A stretch of DNA of 64,000 nucleotides, taken from assembly GCA_009760855.2 (NCBI GenBank), contig WPIO01000150.1, positions 64,001 to 128,000 of the forward strand, written 5' to 3'. Both the position numbers and the translations under genes were made by a program. Under the pieces are notes generated by a model that worked only from the letters and a program-made list of their open reading frames with translations, searched no databases and had not been told where the DNA came from. Source of the stretch: Cristatella mucedo (Eukaryota > Bryozoa > Phylactolaemata > Cristatellidae). Position 1 is the stretch's first letter, and each line of letters starts with the position of its first letter. Positions 34,849 to 48,039 of this stretch are shown here, in pieces.

Positions 34849-36194
34849 CGCAGCAGCGAATCTGAAGCCTGTTAGCTGCTAAAATTGACCACATTAAAGA
34901 TACAACTAGACTATACACATTCGTTAATGATTTTTTAGCCTTACCTTTAATTTCCGCAGTGGCATAGAAATGAAGGTTGGAATGACTGGTTACTTATTTT
35001 GGCTCCCAACCTAGCTTGCGAGCTTCCTTCAGTGTCGGCAAACAACTTTCCAAGCTATTATTGGTTTTAGCTTAGGTATTGTCTAAGGACTACGTGCTTA
35101 CATTTTAGCTCTTTTTCCGTGATATTGCAGATAGTTGAGCATGCACGTGAGTGCTTACCTCTTATTGCGTAGTAACCAATTTTTACCAAAACAGTATGGT
35201 ATTTCTTGTTAAAACTTACACGTTTAATTTATTAAAGTCTTCAAGATGCAGAGGGAAAGCACTAAAAACCTAGCTGATTTTTGCCATCAAGGATGCGTAT
35301 CTCGAAAAGTTATCGCTAGCTCAATTCCTCTTGGTTCAGCAGTGGCTCGTGAATCGGTTCGTACTTTCGTTTACGCCATTATGCACTGCAGACCTTTAGA
35401 CACGTACTAATGTAGGTTGATGGGTATGTTGTATTACCATCATCTCCTTTGCTACTCACACAGTGGGTGGTGCTGGCAATGTTGGAATAGTTGGAAATAT
35501 ACTTGGAATATGCTGGCATGTGTGCACAATGTATTGCGTATGTACATATCTATGTATATGCATTTCTATCTGTAACTTCAAAACACCAAAATGACTAAAT
35601 CAGTGCTCCTTTAGTGTTTTTAATATGGAATGTAATGCTAGCAATTTTTCCACAGCCACTCTTTTTAAATAAAAGCATATTTTGGCACAGCAGGTAGCCA
35701 ACATTCTATGTCATACAATAAAATAAAAGCCTCGCTGTGCCTCAAGGGCTGTCAAGGAAGTAATGTGCTTTTATGAAGCGGCTTATGAAAGGCTGGAGAA
35801 GATGTGTTTAGCATTCTAACAGAGGCGACTGCCTGAATGTACATTTTTACGACGAGCTCCACATTATCGGACCAGCATGGTACTAGCTTCCATAATCAAT
35901 GGTTTTAAAGAGGAATAATTTGCCAGAAAATTTTTGTCTATAGTAGATATGAGTTTTAATAAGGCTGAAACTGACGCAGCAGTATTGATTGCTATTTTTG
36001 CACCCAGCCACAGAGAGTATTATGTGTCTGGGTGTTAAATTTGCTCTTTGTCTGTGGACGAAACCCTGAACCATTCCACCGTGTTTAGCGATGGATATGA
36101 CTTGGAGGTTTTGTTACGTTTCTAATTTACACTGTAGTCCAATTTATCACAACGTAATTTTCCGAGTGGCTTTTTTGGTAACTTAGCCAACAGT
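34849..36194. other. Intron stretch, nothing recognised
   Basis: No exon, SINE or LINE match is visible in these 1.3 kb. The minus-strand open frame at 35883-36074 lacks any motif. Confidence 0.4.
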
Positions 36195-36405
36195 GAATGG
36201 CAGTGGTCTAGCCGAGATTGTCTCAGTTAGCTAACGAGATTTGTAAGTTGCCGACGAGGTCTAGAGCCCCTAAATTGCAACAAGGCTTAAAGCGCCGACT
36301 AACCATTGAAGTGATGTTCCGAATAGACTCATAAACGTGCCTAGAAAGAAGTTGAGTTCTCTGAGGGCGGTATATCAAATTTTTAGTTTATTTTTATTAT
36401 ATTTT
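36195..36405 (+). mobile_element. SINE3: tRNA-like head with LINE A tail
   Basis: A head GCAGTGGTCTAGCCGAGATT with B-box-like GAGGTCTAGAGCCCC (36257-36271) is followed by a short body. The segment GTGCCTAGAAAGAAGTTGAG and TTCTCTGAGGGCGGTATATC (36336-36376), which is the LINE A terminus, comes next. The head differs from SINE1 and SINE2, so a different tRNA-like promoter appears joined to the same LINE tail. Confidence 0.6.
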
Positions 36406-37423
36406 GGTGCACCAAACAGTAATCAAAGAGGATACTTGAATAAACCGCTAAAACCACTGCCATGCTGTACGGCTAAACAGAAGTGCAACTCTCTGTAAAG
36501 CTATGCATTCTGGATGGCACATGAGGGCGAGCAGGATTTATTGTTATTTATCTGACACTTACCAACATCTACGATTGAACCTCTACAGGCAAGACATGAA
36601 GTTGGTAGATTGGCCGACAGCCCTCAAATAGCCAGTAGGGGATGCATGGAGTAGGTATAATTCACATCATTTACGATAACACCTGAATGCACCTTTGGAA
36701 ACACTTGTAGAAGCCTTACATTGCGGTTAATATTGGAAACTCAAACTAGTTGTTTACAAGCATAGAAAATCGGACACCAAGAGCCAAACAGCTGCACCTT
36801 AGCTGGGTAGTTAGGGAAGCATGCCAGCATAACTAAGAAGGATCTTCTTACTGAAGTTGAGGGGTCTTTCTAATGTATGCGTGTATTTGTTTATCACTAC
36901 TAGTTATCTATAAATACCTGATAGTGTCCCTATCACCTCGATCTATCCTAAATAAATTATCAAATGCATATGTACGTTTTTTAAAATAACACAGCTAAAT
37001 TTGAGATATTATACCGGTCACAACAATGGTGACCGTCTACGGTTAGTGTCCTGAATGACCAATCCGATCAAGGCATGTGATTTCACTATCATATAAGGCA
37101 TTAGATAGTTGTGTGCAAACCAATTTGACATCACTTCATTAGCTAATAATCAATAAATTAACCAATACCTTGCTATCTAATGTAACATAGTATCTCACTA
37201 CAATAAACTTATTCCAATAGAGCGATGCTTTATCAAAAGTCTTGACACGCGTTCCTGACGATCAAAGCTGAGTTGTAGAACTCTACCACACTTTTGGCAG
37301 TTCACAATGGCTAGAATCAGGCTGCTGTTATCGAAGTGAGGTGTATGTGCACATATTTTTCATTATTAGGCTAGTTAGACAGACAGTGGTGCTCCTTTTA
37401 TTAATTTGAGATATCTTTTATAG
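36406..37423. other. Intron stretch before the last exon
   Basis: No feature is recognised. The acceptor of the terminal exon is GATATCTTTTATAG. Confidence 0.5.
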
Positions 37424-37535
37424 AATTCGATCGCTTCAATTAGAGGATGCCGGAACATACGTTTGCACTGCTGCTAATCAGCATGGACGTAACTCGAAAG
37501 AAGTGCTAATTACTTTGGCCGAGGATTCGTCATAA
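37424..37535 (+). CDS. Exon: Ig domain 2, second half, and stop
   Basis: The exon follows ATATCTTTTATAG and completes the GNKL|T codon in phase 2. It encodes IRSLQLEDAGTYVCTAANQHG with the D-G-Y-C signature, then NSKEVLITL and a six-residue tail AEDSS before TAA at 37533-37535. There is no membrane helix or GPI-type tail, so the protein ends just after the Ig fold. No AATAAA signal is visible in the first few hundred bases downstream. Confidence 0.85.
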
Positions 37536-38815
<1,280 letters not shown>

Positions 38816-39828
38816 AACATCCCTGCTTTTCCATTACCTTGATTTCTTGAAGTCACTTTTCGGCTTTGAGTCTGAGCACAATGTCTATAAGTCCGGCTAA
38901 GTGACTGCAGAAAAAAGAATCATCCGAAAGCAATTTAGACGGGCAATGAAGGAATATATAAGTTTAATAATATTGACTTTGTGATATCATCTTTATTCAG
39001 AGAGTCTGGTATGCTTGTAAGCAAATTCTCTTGGTTGTGCTTCGTCCACGTGCATCCGCTTGGACGCAGAAGTAATTTCAAATTCAGAATAACTGAAGGT
39101 CATCTGAAACGGAACTCTTAATTACAGAATACCGATAAAGATCCGCCTTGAAAATTGAATGATCCCTCAGCCCGCCTGCTCTTTGACGAGAGACTCCCGA
39201 CGGCTCAAAAGTATTACTGCATAGAAAAGAGGATGGGCATCCAGAATTTTACTTGAATTTCCTTAAAAACTCCTCTGCGAAATCTTGAAGCACAGCCTGA
39301 GTAGACGACCATGCTTGAACTGCAAGCTATTGCCCACCTCCAGCCACAGCAGTCGTTTGAATAGTTAGAAGCAGCCCTGCTCTAGAAACCTCTGTCATTT
39401 CCACAATCCAACTACGTGGTGCTTTTCCTGAAGACTGGAAATTAGGGCTCATCGCAAGCTCTCGGCCACGGCCGTGCCCGAAAAAAAACAGCTCATAGTC
39501 ACTGCCCTTTAGTTGGTACAAGACTGAATAAAAAAGTTGATATTCATTTTCCTTCGAATCATTGACTGTAGATTGTTGTGTAAATTATTGCAACTAACCA
39601 TGACCTTGTTCTACTAAACCATTCAGCTTTCTCGTCATGTTAAGTTTTGAATGCAAATATAACTAATCCTAAACAGATTTAACCCTACTGTGCAATATTG
39701 TTCAAAATGCATGAAAAATGCCATTTCCTATTTATTGTTAGCTTCAATAGTAGTCAGGAAAATTTACTTAACATAAAAATATTTGCTTCAATACGAAGCT
39801 GTGCAGTTAAATCTAGAAAGTGAGTAAC
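38816..39828. other. Intergenic stretch, nothing recognised
   Basis: No gene or known repeat is seen here. Confidence 0.4.
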
Positions 39829-42760
39829 CGTATCTCTGGCTGTGACTCCACAAACCCACAAAGACTAAATCGGCATTAGGCAGGATAGTTTGTATAGCTC
39901 ACTCTCAGCCTAAGTGGCTTTCGGCAGGAATCCGTTTGCCAACAATTTTCATCTGACCTAACGCAGAGAAAGCAGGAAGCCTAGCAGAGTCAGGAGAGCA
40001 GTTGATGTTGTGAGTGACATGGAAGTAGGGTTCAGGACGGCTGGAAATCATATGCCATCGTGGGAAACAGGACAGTAGTTATTGTTGACTAAGAATCTTG
40101 GAATAGATTTCAACAGTTTAGTGTATGCAGATCATGTGTCGCCAACGGTTTTTAAGAAGAGAAATGGAACGGCTTGTTTATCTTCCATTAGGACCTGAGG
40201 GCACAAGGAGGCTGCAAATAGTGTGCTATTGTTAAGGTGTGCATAGAGGATTAAAGCTTTGGTGGGGCTTGTGGGTCAGTGCCACAACTTTACAGTATAT
40301 GCTCTGATAAACCGGTAGCCATCCTATCTCTTTTAGCAAGGAAGAGACGTGGTCAAACCTCTGGAATTTGAAAACTAGCTTTGTAGCCATGTTTATAGCA
40401 GGGAAACAGGGCCTAGTTGCTTTTTCGGAAGCTCAGCCAAAAGAGAAAAACAATAATCCACTCGAACAATAACTAAGGAGTAAGTGAATGTTATTTTTTT
40501 ATGCTTTTTTTATGTTTTACATGCCGCCGTGGAACACAGTTCCTAATCTCAGATAGGGAACGGACATTATGGCTAGCTGCTGAAGCAGTCTTGTTAACGA
40601 AGCTTACCAAATTTAGGCATCTGTCCAAGACTATACCTAAATTTCGAGTATATATGTATGGTTGCACAACACCATCGCCAGGAGAATAGCAAACTATCTA
40701 CTTCAGCCACACAATTCGGGTGTTTAATGAGCAGCAGTTCACTTTAATCTATATTTCGTGTAAGGAAATTTCCTGATATCTAGGATTAAATACCGACAAG
40801 GCGAGCATTCGATTAATCAGTCTCTGCTGTGGATTCCGACAGCTTTAGCGACCAAAGCAGCTGGGCATCTTCAGCATACAAGTGCTATGCTAAGTCATGT
40901 GCCCAGATAATGCTTTCCAGAGGTTGACTAAACATGGAGAAGAGTAAATGACTAAGGACGGACCCTTGATTGGCTCCACAAGTGGCTGCTCTGGCAGATA
41001 GGAGCTGACCCTCCACACGAAACCTATTGAATACGATCTGGCAATTACGATTTCAAGCACGTCAGTGCCTCGTCTGTCCGACCGTTTGTCGTTCTCAATC
41101 GCTCAAGCAGGAAATCGAGATCAATTTTTTCGATGGCAGCTGATAGATCTAGCAGCACTAGATGGGTGACATCCCTCTCGTTGTTGCTGCATATGATGTC
41201 ATTGGTTTCATTCAGGAGCAGTTTCAGTGGGGTGCTGCTGCTTGGGCCCCGACTGGGATCGGTGCTACCTGCTGCTTAGCTACTGTTCTTTCTAAAATAT
41301 TAGACAAAAATGGAGGAGAAAAACTGGGAACTAGTTTTCAAGGTTCTCTGCATGTAACCTGGGCTTTTTGAGTGTCGTTTAAACAATAGCTGATTTCGAG
41401 AACTTCGATTCAATCTTTTTCCATTGAATTAGTGAAACTAATGGTTTTGGCTGAGTAATCTTTGTCTGTCAGTGAAGAACGTAGAGATGGTGGTATAGGA
41501 TCTCCAGGAGACGAGCCATTTTTACTAGGTCCTATTACGGTTGCCGCATAGCATGCTGACACCCTAAGAAAAATCTTAAGGTTCATCGCAAAGTTGCGAC
41601 TAAGCAATAGCTTTAGTCGGAAGGGGCTTCATGGAGGTTGGAATGTGCACAACTTTATCTGTAAATAATGCTGAAAAACTATTCAACCACGCAGTTAACA
41701 TCTGGAATGTTTGATCTCTCCCCATTGGCTAGCAAATTGTTTACAGTCTTATAAATATGACTTGGGTCTGGCAAGCATGAGTTTAGTTTTAGAGTGAAAA
41801 AAGGCTTTTTAAGCTTCCAGGTGTAGACCCATAAGAATAACTTAAAGTGTGACTCGATCATTACTGGACCCAGGCTTCTTAAAACGACGTTCAAGCCTTT
41901 GCTTAACATGGTGCATACTTTGAAGGTAGTTTGCAAATTTAAAGGAGTCTCCATTACTCTGTACTCAGTTTGAATGTACGGAAACAAGCATGTCCACTGC
42001 ACTCCTAATCTTCATGTTTACTACATCAATATAGGCATCGAGGCTGTCGGTCGAGTCTAGGTGCAGGTCAAGAAGACCCAATATGCATAACCATTTTAAA
42101 ATTGTCCAGTCAATTTATTTAAAGTTACACTGCTGGACAAACTCAATATTACCATGTACGTATAACGGAGCAGAAACAGTAAACCAGACCGAACTATGAT
42201 CTGAGGTCAGCAGGCACATCACAAGGACAGTGGGGCAGACATCATTCGTAATATTTAGATCTTTGACATGACTACGGACTGAGTAGTATGATTTACGTGT
42301 CGGACCAAACTGAACTTAGACAGACAAGAAATGAGCATGACACGGCTGTTGCTAGGGTCGTCAACGTGAATAGTGAAGTATCTAGCAATCAGTAATGGCC
42401 TGTCACTCACGCCTATTTCAGAGAGGAATTCCGGAAACTCTTCTCTAGACAAGTTTAGACAGCTCAAGTGAGGTCGGTATATTACAACAATGAGAGGCTC
42501 TGCCTTTGATGAGGAGATGATTGCAACTTATGACCCATGTGAAAAACCGCAAGTCTTATAACAAACGATTTCCGAACGGCAATAGCAACCGAGCCAACAA
42601 CCTCGTCAGACCACATGGACTGAAAGAATAAGAACCGGAGTAAGATGATGTCAAATAAACAGCTACAGGAACATCTACGTGCCGACAATGGCCGGGATTT
42701 ATAAAGTCATTTTTTTATTTTAATGTGGGCCGGCAATTACTTATAAATGCCTGTGAGCGT
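39829..42760 (-). mobile_element. LINE B, nearly complete L2/CR1-like element
   Basis: This is one 2.9 kb minus-strand copy. At 42690-42050 is an apurinic-type endonuclease: VVGSVAIAVRKSF, then DRPLLIARYFTIHVDD and TSDHSSVWFTV. A linker follows near 41680-42000, and RT at about 41400-40480 (DLSAAIEKIDLDFLLERL, QHLYAEDAQL). The C-terminal block (VFKFQRFDHV, MA..GWLPV-like) lies near 40400-40290, and the 3' UTR ends at 39829. The endonuclease motif that should read GDFN is RYFT, the RT box is YAEDA rather than YADDT, and frameshifts are frequent. It is a dead copy that shows the whole layout of the family. Confidence 0.8.
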
Positions 42761-43150
42761 AACGTATTTTAATTTATCATCTTATTTTGATCCACAAAGC
42801 CAAAGTCGACGACATTTTTGGTGCTAAGCAAGCGGCTTGCCAATTTTGAGAGGTCTCGCTCTGTAGATATTAACGGTTCATACGGCAAGTTTTCAGCCTT
42901 TTTCACAAAAACAAATTTTCACACTGGGCCCTCTGTAAAGGATTCTTTGGATAAATATTGCTAAAGCTCTGACCTGAGACCATCCTTTAGATATTTTGCC
43001 CGGCTTCGGCGTGCTATATGGCAACCTTGATAAAGCCTAGTTAAAATCTAGTGAGTCTATCTTCTGAAAACTGTGTACATTTCCCTCTGCTGTATTGACT
43101 GGTAGACAAACCTAGCTAATCCATAGCTACAATTTTTACTGCTGGCCTAG
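42761..43150. other. Stretch between LINE B copies
   Basis: No recognised sequence; possibly the degraded 5' end of the LINE B copy to the left. Confidence 0.35.
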
Positions 43151-43743
43151 AAAAGTGGCTTTGCCGAAGTTATTCAACCCGGAAAGCATTTGACAGATAT
43201 TTAAACAGCCTGGCTTTGATTCCGGAGTCTGTGTATACTAAATCCCGGTTTCTCTTTATTTTTTATTTGCAAAAACCCTTGAACTAGTTTTGCTGAGCAG
43301 ATCGCACCACATCTTGACAGAATAAAATTTCTGAACAATTTTAGTCTTGGTTCAGACCTCAGCAATCTACCAAAAGTGATGTCTTCCGTGTAACCCATGA
43401 GATCATATGCAACAACGGCTAGGGGAATGTCACAGCCCTACCACTGCTAGATTTATAATATACCTTTGACCACCTTGATCAAGATATCTTACTTATTGAG
43501 AGCTACAATAGGTCTGGCTGACGTGGCACTAGCGTCGTTCAAAGCACACTAGCTAGATCGTGTTCAATCTGCATCGTGTGGGGGTCGGGTCTCTTCCACA
43601 AGATCATCCGCCTATGGAGTTTCATAAAGTCCGTCCTCCATCAGTTGCTTTCTCGGTTGACCATCAAACTCTGCGGAAAATAGGTCAAACCCATCGAGTT
43701 GGCAGTCACTTTTATGCTAACGATACTCAGCTATATTGCTGAT
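43150..43743 (+). mobile_element. LINE B RT fragment (plus strand)
   Basis: Diverged plus-strand RT pieces in several frames: LDRIKFLNNFSLGSDLS (start of RT), a DHLDQDILL-type block near 43465-43490, and GSHFYANDTQLYC (the YxDD box with Asn replacing the first Asp) near 43708-43742. It stops at 43743, where an inverted copy begins. Confidence 0.65.
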
Positions 43744-44190
43744 TTAAACAACCGGAATATGATTTGCTGCATCGACTGATAAATTGTCTAATTGGCTTGA
43801 CGAATATTCGATACTAGATACTAAAATAGCATTCAGTTTCTCAATTGTTGCAGCAGATTCCAACGGTTTAAATGAAAAATACAGCATAGTATCTTCAGCA
43901 TGAAAGTGATATCGTATTTCATGGGCCTCAATCACTTTTCCCAGAGGTTGATGATAAATGGAGAACAGCAAGGGTCCGAGAGCAGACCCTTGAGGGACTC
44001 CAAAGGTGACCGTTTCGTGTGTGATACCTGACCTCCCACACGATACGGATTGAACACTATAGGACCAGTACGTAGCTCTTGATCTTAACGAATACACCAA
44101 ATATTGGACTTGGGACTTATAATTATTTTTATCCGCCCAGTCAGAAGATTTAGATAGCCTCACTGCATTTTCATTGGCTGACACCTAGGT
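43744..44190 (-). mobile_element. LINE B RT fragment (minus strand)
   Basis: An open frame of 146 residues runs on the minus strand. It has [20 protein letters not shown] (RT block) and [16 protein letters not shown] (YxDD box, reading HAED), followed by the typical E--L--IL- connection. It meets the plus-strand copy almost exactly at the YxDD region, so the two form an imperfect palindrome. Confidence 0.75.
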
Positions 44191-44464
44191 GTGGAATAGC
44201 ATCGCCTGACGGATGGTTTCATGTTTCTTGGAGATTCACAGCAGAAGTTCGAGAAATGGCAAGTATTTCAGGCAAATGCACTGGGCCCTAGCGATCAGTC
44301 AATAAAGTACGTTTTAGCGTGAACTTGTCTCTTTTCAATTTTGTTTCTTCGCTAGAATTTAGCATCACCTAGATTCCTGCATATTTCGAAGCATAGTAGA
44401 AACCGACGAACACCCCAAGTAACAAGCGTGCCGAGTGACCTGAGCTGGATTTACTGACAAATTG

Positions 44465-44642
44465 GGTGAGCCGAGGTGGTAGACTAGTTCAGGCAGTTGC
44501 TCTTCATGAACTTGGTATTGAGGTCATAATTTTGAATATCATGGTGGGCGAATCTTAATTGCAACTGTGAGTGGCGGTAATAACTTTAAGACTCTTCCCG
44601 CTGCAATACAAAAAGAAGCTCTTTAATTTGCTAGTTTTTTTA
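44465..44642 (+). mobile_element. SINE1 copy (diverged)
   Basis: GAGCCGAGGTGGTAGACTAG and GTTGCTCTTCATGAACTTGG mark the head, ATGGTGGGCGAATC and GGCGGTAATAACTTTAAGAC the body, and AAAAGAAGCTCTTTAATTTG the 3' part. Confidence 0.6.
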
Positions 44643-44739
44643 GAGGAAGTTCTATATGGCTTTCTAATTTTCAGCTAGGCATTGGTATCAGCTATTAGAT
44701 AAACTCAGAGGAGACGATTTCAAAACTATAAATAACTAA

Positions 44740-45090
44740 AAATAAATTAAAAATATCGGAATCTGATAGTTCAGCTAAACGTCATGCGATACCCAAATTA
44801 TTTGGAGGCAATGCCTTTCGTTTGTATTATCATGATGCCTGGAACCTACGTCTGACTGGTTTTCCGATGTCTCGTGCCTTGACGACATTTAAAAAAGGCC
44901 AACATCGAGTCTCTCTAAATCAGCATTAAGTGGGTCATTGTCATTATGGGTGCTGAAACTGCACACTGACCCTAACTAAATTTGCATGCTGACCGTTTAT
45001 ATTTTACCCCTAACCAGGTTGTGCTTGTCATTTAGAAAGATATCATGTTCCCCGAGGGTGCTACACAAATGCATTAGAAATAACAAGTTT
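44740..45090 (+). mobile_element. LINE A 3' end (diverged)
   Basis: A plus-strand fragment from the C-terminal GDRAFS-A-WN block (near 44800-44860), through TTTGCATGCTGACCG and TTTACCCCTAACCA, to the terminus CCCGAGGGTGCTACACAAATGCATTAG. Confidence 0.7.
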
Positions 45091-45204
45091 GTTATCATTA
45101 TCATTAGTGCTTGAGCAGATCCATGAAGCTCCGTGCTTCGCAATCGCTATCGCAGTCGCTGTCTGTCAATGACTGAAAATGACTGTAAGCGAGAGCAAAG
45201 ACAT

Positions 45205-45211
45205 AGCTGCA

Positions 45212-45242
<31 letters not shown>

Positions 45243-47224
45243 ATGTACTTGATAAAGCGCCCTCAGAGAACTTAATCTCTTTCTATGTGCTTTACATTTG
45301 CTGCAGAGGGAAATGCAATTAATGGTAAGTAAAATAATGCATGAATGGCAAACAAAATGAATAACATGGCTAGGGGTGACATGCACAGGGTCAGCATGCA
45401 AATGTGGTTAGTGGCAGCATGCACAGTGTCAGAAACCATAAGCACATGAAGAACTAATTACAGGGACCCACTAAATGCTGTCCTAAATAGGTGTGTTTTT
45501 GAGTTCCTTTTTAATGTGGTAAGATCAGGGGATGTTCTAACGCAGGTCGGGAGGCAGTTCTAGGCTTTGGAAAACATACGAACTTAATGCACGGTGTCCA
45601 AAGGATTTGAGCTTTGTACGAGGTATTTCTAGACTGTTGGACTCCGAAAAGCAAGTGGTACGATGCTTGGCCTGATGGGGAAGTGTGTCGGGAGATATGC
45701 TGGAGCCAAAGAATAAAGTAACCTAAAAGCGAGTGACAAAACCTTGAAGTCGATCCGTTGCTTGACTGGTTACCAGTACAGGTCGGCGAGAAGTGAAGTA
45801 ATGTGGCAACTGCGACGCTCAAGACAGAATGCCTAGCTGCAGAGTTTTGCACCAGCTGCAATCGCCTGATCACACATGCTGATAGGCCAGTAAGCAGTGA
45901 GTCGCAGAAGTCGAGACGAGATCTCACGAATGCATGGACCGATTTAGACGTGGTATCTTTATCTTAACAAGCCCCAATTTTAGCAATATTATGAAGTTGA
46001 AAATAGGCAGATTTGACCGTGGAGCTGATATGGTCGTCTAACGAGAGGTCGTTTTGGAATATGACTTCTATATTTCGAGCTGATTCGACAGGAGATATGC
46101 TAGCAGAGCCAATATTGAGCTTCAGCCTTTCCAGTTTCTTAACCACACTGGGTTTGCCCATAACTACTAAGTTAGTTTTGTCCTCGTTTAGTTTTAGAAA
46201 ATTTGCTGCCATCCATGTGCGGATGTCATCAATGCATGCAGCTAGTGAGTTTAGAGAATTTGAGGTGCTCGAAGGCTGGGAGGAATCAAAGCAAAGGTAC
46301 AACTGAGTGTCATCCGCATAGAAGTGAAAGCCTAGATTGTGCTTGGCAATCACATCAGCAAGAGGCAGAGTATAAACCATGAAAAGAACCGGATCTAGCA
46401 CGGAGCCCTGAGGTACTCCATATTTCTGAGGTACTTCAAATCATCTTTGTCCATTCACGTCAATACTCTGGAGTCTCCCACTGAGATAGGACCTGAACCA
46501 CTGCAGAGCAGTGCCAGTGATGCCCAGGCGAGATGAGAGGCGCTCTAGAAAAACTTTTTGATCGATGGTATCAAAAGCTGCCGAAAGATCGAGCAAAACA
46601 AGCAGAGACACTCTACCCATGTCTGCATTCCTAAATAGGTCGTTGTATACCCTAAGCAATGCTGACTCTGTGGAGTGATTAGCTCTAAAGCCAGACTGGA
46701 ACTTACTAGCAAGGTGTGAGGTTTCGATATATGGGTTCAGCTGGTCCGCCACGGCCCGTTCAAGTGTCTTTGATGGAAATGGTAAAAGGGATAATGGGTG
46801 GTAGTTGCTCAAGTTCTTTTGGTCTAGTGTAGCTTTCTTGAGAAGTGGCCTGTCTACAGCTTTTTTGAAAGGTGCTGCGACATGACCTGAGGCTAATGAC
46901 ATATTATTGATGTTAGTTATGTATGGCAGCAGCAGATCAATGCAACGTAGGAGCAGGACAGTGGAAACAGGGTCTAGAGGACTTGTTGTCTTCTTTGATT
47001 ACGATACGAACTTTAGGACTAGATCACTAGTGACTTGCTTAAATGCAGACATTGAGGTGCTGCCAGGAACCGAGGAACAGCATTCTAGTGGGGAGGTTGT
47101 CATCGCAGGGATGGATTCCCTGATCTTGTCTATCTTCTGTACGAAGAATCGAGAGAAGCGATCGGCTAGATCATCATTAGGAGTTGATGTGAGGGTCGGG
47201 GAGTGTACTTCCGTATATCTGGCT
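45205..47224 (-). mobile_element. LINE A, longest copy
   Basis: This 2 kb minus-strand copy has an (AAT)n tail at 45212-45243, the terminus and 3' UTR to 45510, then three long frames. The first, 45927-45511, is the C-terminal part (SRLDFCDSLLTGLSACVIRR). The second, 46401-45964, has DPVLFMVYTLPLADVIAKHN and FHFYADDTQLYLCFD. The third, 46902-46441, has LLVLLDLSAAFDTIDQK and FQSGFRANHSTESALLRVYN. Upstream, ADRFSRFFVQKIDKIRE near 47160-47110 is the linker between endonuclease and RT in L2-like elements. The endonuclease itself is missing. Only a few frameshifts separate the frames, so it is a fairly young but dead copy. Confidence 0.9.
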
Positions 47225-48010
47225 GCGACCGAGTGCTGACGACGACGAGCTGGGGGGGCACACCGCTTGCCTTATCCGAGGGTAGCATACGCTGCGGCCC
47301 GAGCTAGAGCAGCGAAAAGAGCTCGCTGTAGCGACATCCACGAGAATAATGCCAGCGGCATCCGTAGCCATGCTCTGTGATCCAGTCGTCCAGCCGGGAC
47401 GCTGTCCGGCCGGCCGGTAGCTCTCGTCGAAGATGAGTAAACTTCCCCTTCCTGCGATTCGCTCGGAAACGCCGGAAGAGCAGTCGTCGTCGTCGATAAT
47501 TCTCGGTTTCGGCAGCCATAGAGAACAACGAAACTAGTAAAAGCCAGTCGATACGACTCGCCTCACGAAGATTACACCGAGTGTCGTGCGTAGAGAAAGT
47601 TAAACTGTAAGTATATCAGTATAGACTGTGGATCTGCCGCTGAAAGAGCTGCTGTAACTCTTACTGCAAGCCCAGCTCTGAGGATGTCTTCAATACGGGT
47701 CAAGTGTGACTGTAGCAAAACTTTTTGACATGCCAGATGATCTCCTTCGTCTTGGAAATAATAAGCAGAGCGACCAAGTTATTGTGGCATGCCGCTGCTG
47801 CGAGATAATGCGAGAGGCCTAACTGTCGACGCTGCTGCTCTGAGTTTTAATGGCGACTAGTCTTTGCATGCTTTCCGACTGAAGGACACGTTTAGTCTCA
47901 CGTGTCACGCGATCCACTCTACTTTCTCTACGACATACGGCTCCGAAACCTGGCGAATATGGCGTATGTATCTTTGATAACGCGAACGTCGATCAACATC
48001 GACCGGATAT
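47225..48010. other. CpG-rich stretch with a minus-strand frame
   Basis: CpG is clearly denser here than elsewhere in the window (for example CGACGACGAC, GGCCGGCCGG, TCGTCGTCGTCG). The minus-strand frame 47519-47304 starts MAAETENYRRRRLLFRRFRA in a reasonable start context and gives about 72 basic residues. I know no family for it. It could be the 5' end or internal promoter of the adjoining LINE A copy, or the promoter and first exon of a host gene on the minus strand. Confidence 0.4.
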
Positions 48011-48039
48011 GACCATTTATATATGACATGTATATATGC

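Larger units (their letters stand above)
17422..37535 (+). other. Gene model: secreted EGF(2)-Ig(2) protein, 5' end missing
   Basis: Six exons join in a single frame: 17422-17544, 17755-17877, 23581-23773, 26275-26372, 27602-27794 and 37424-37535. All junctions are GT..AG and every phase matches: the EGF modules are 1-1, each Ig domain opens in phase 1, and its internal intron is phase 2. The visible product is about 275 residues: two EGF-like modules, two Ig domains, then a stop six residues after the last strand. No transmembrane helix follows, so this isoform is probably secreted. The signal peptide and any upstream modules were not found. EGF plus Ig architectures act in adhesion, guidance and recognition; the specific role here is unknown. 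The introns are 210, 5703, 2501, 1229 and 9629 bp and hold most of the local transposons. Confidence 0.75.
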
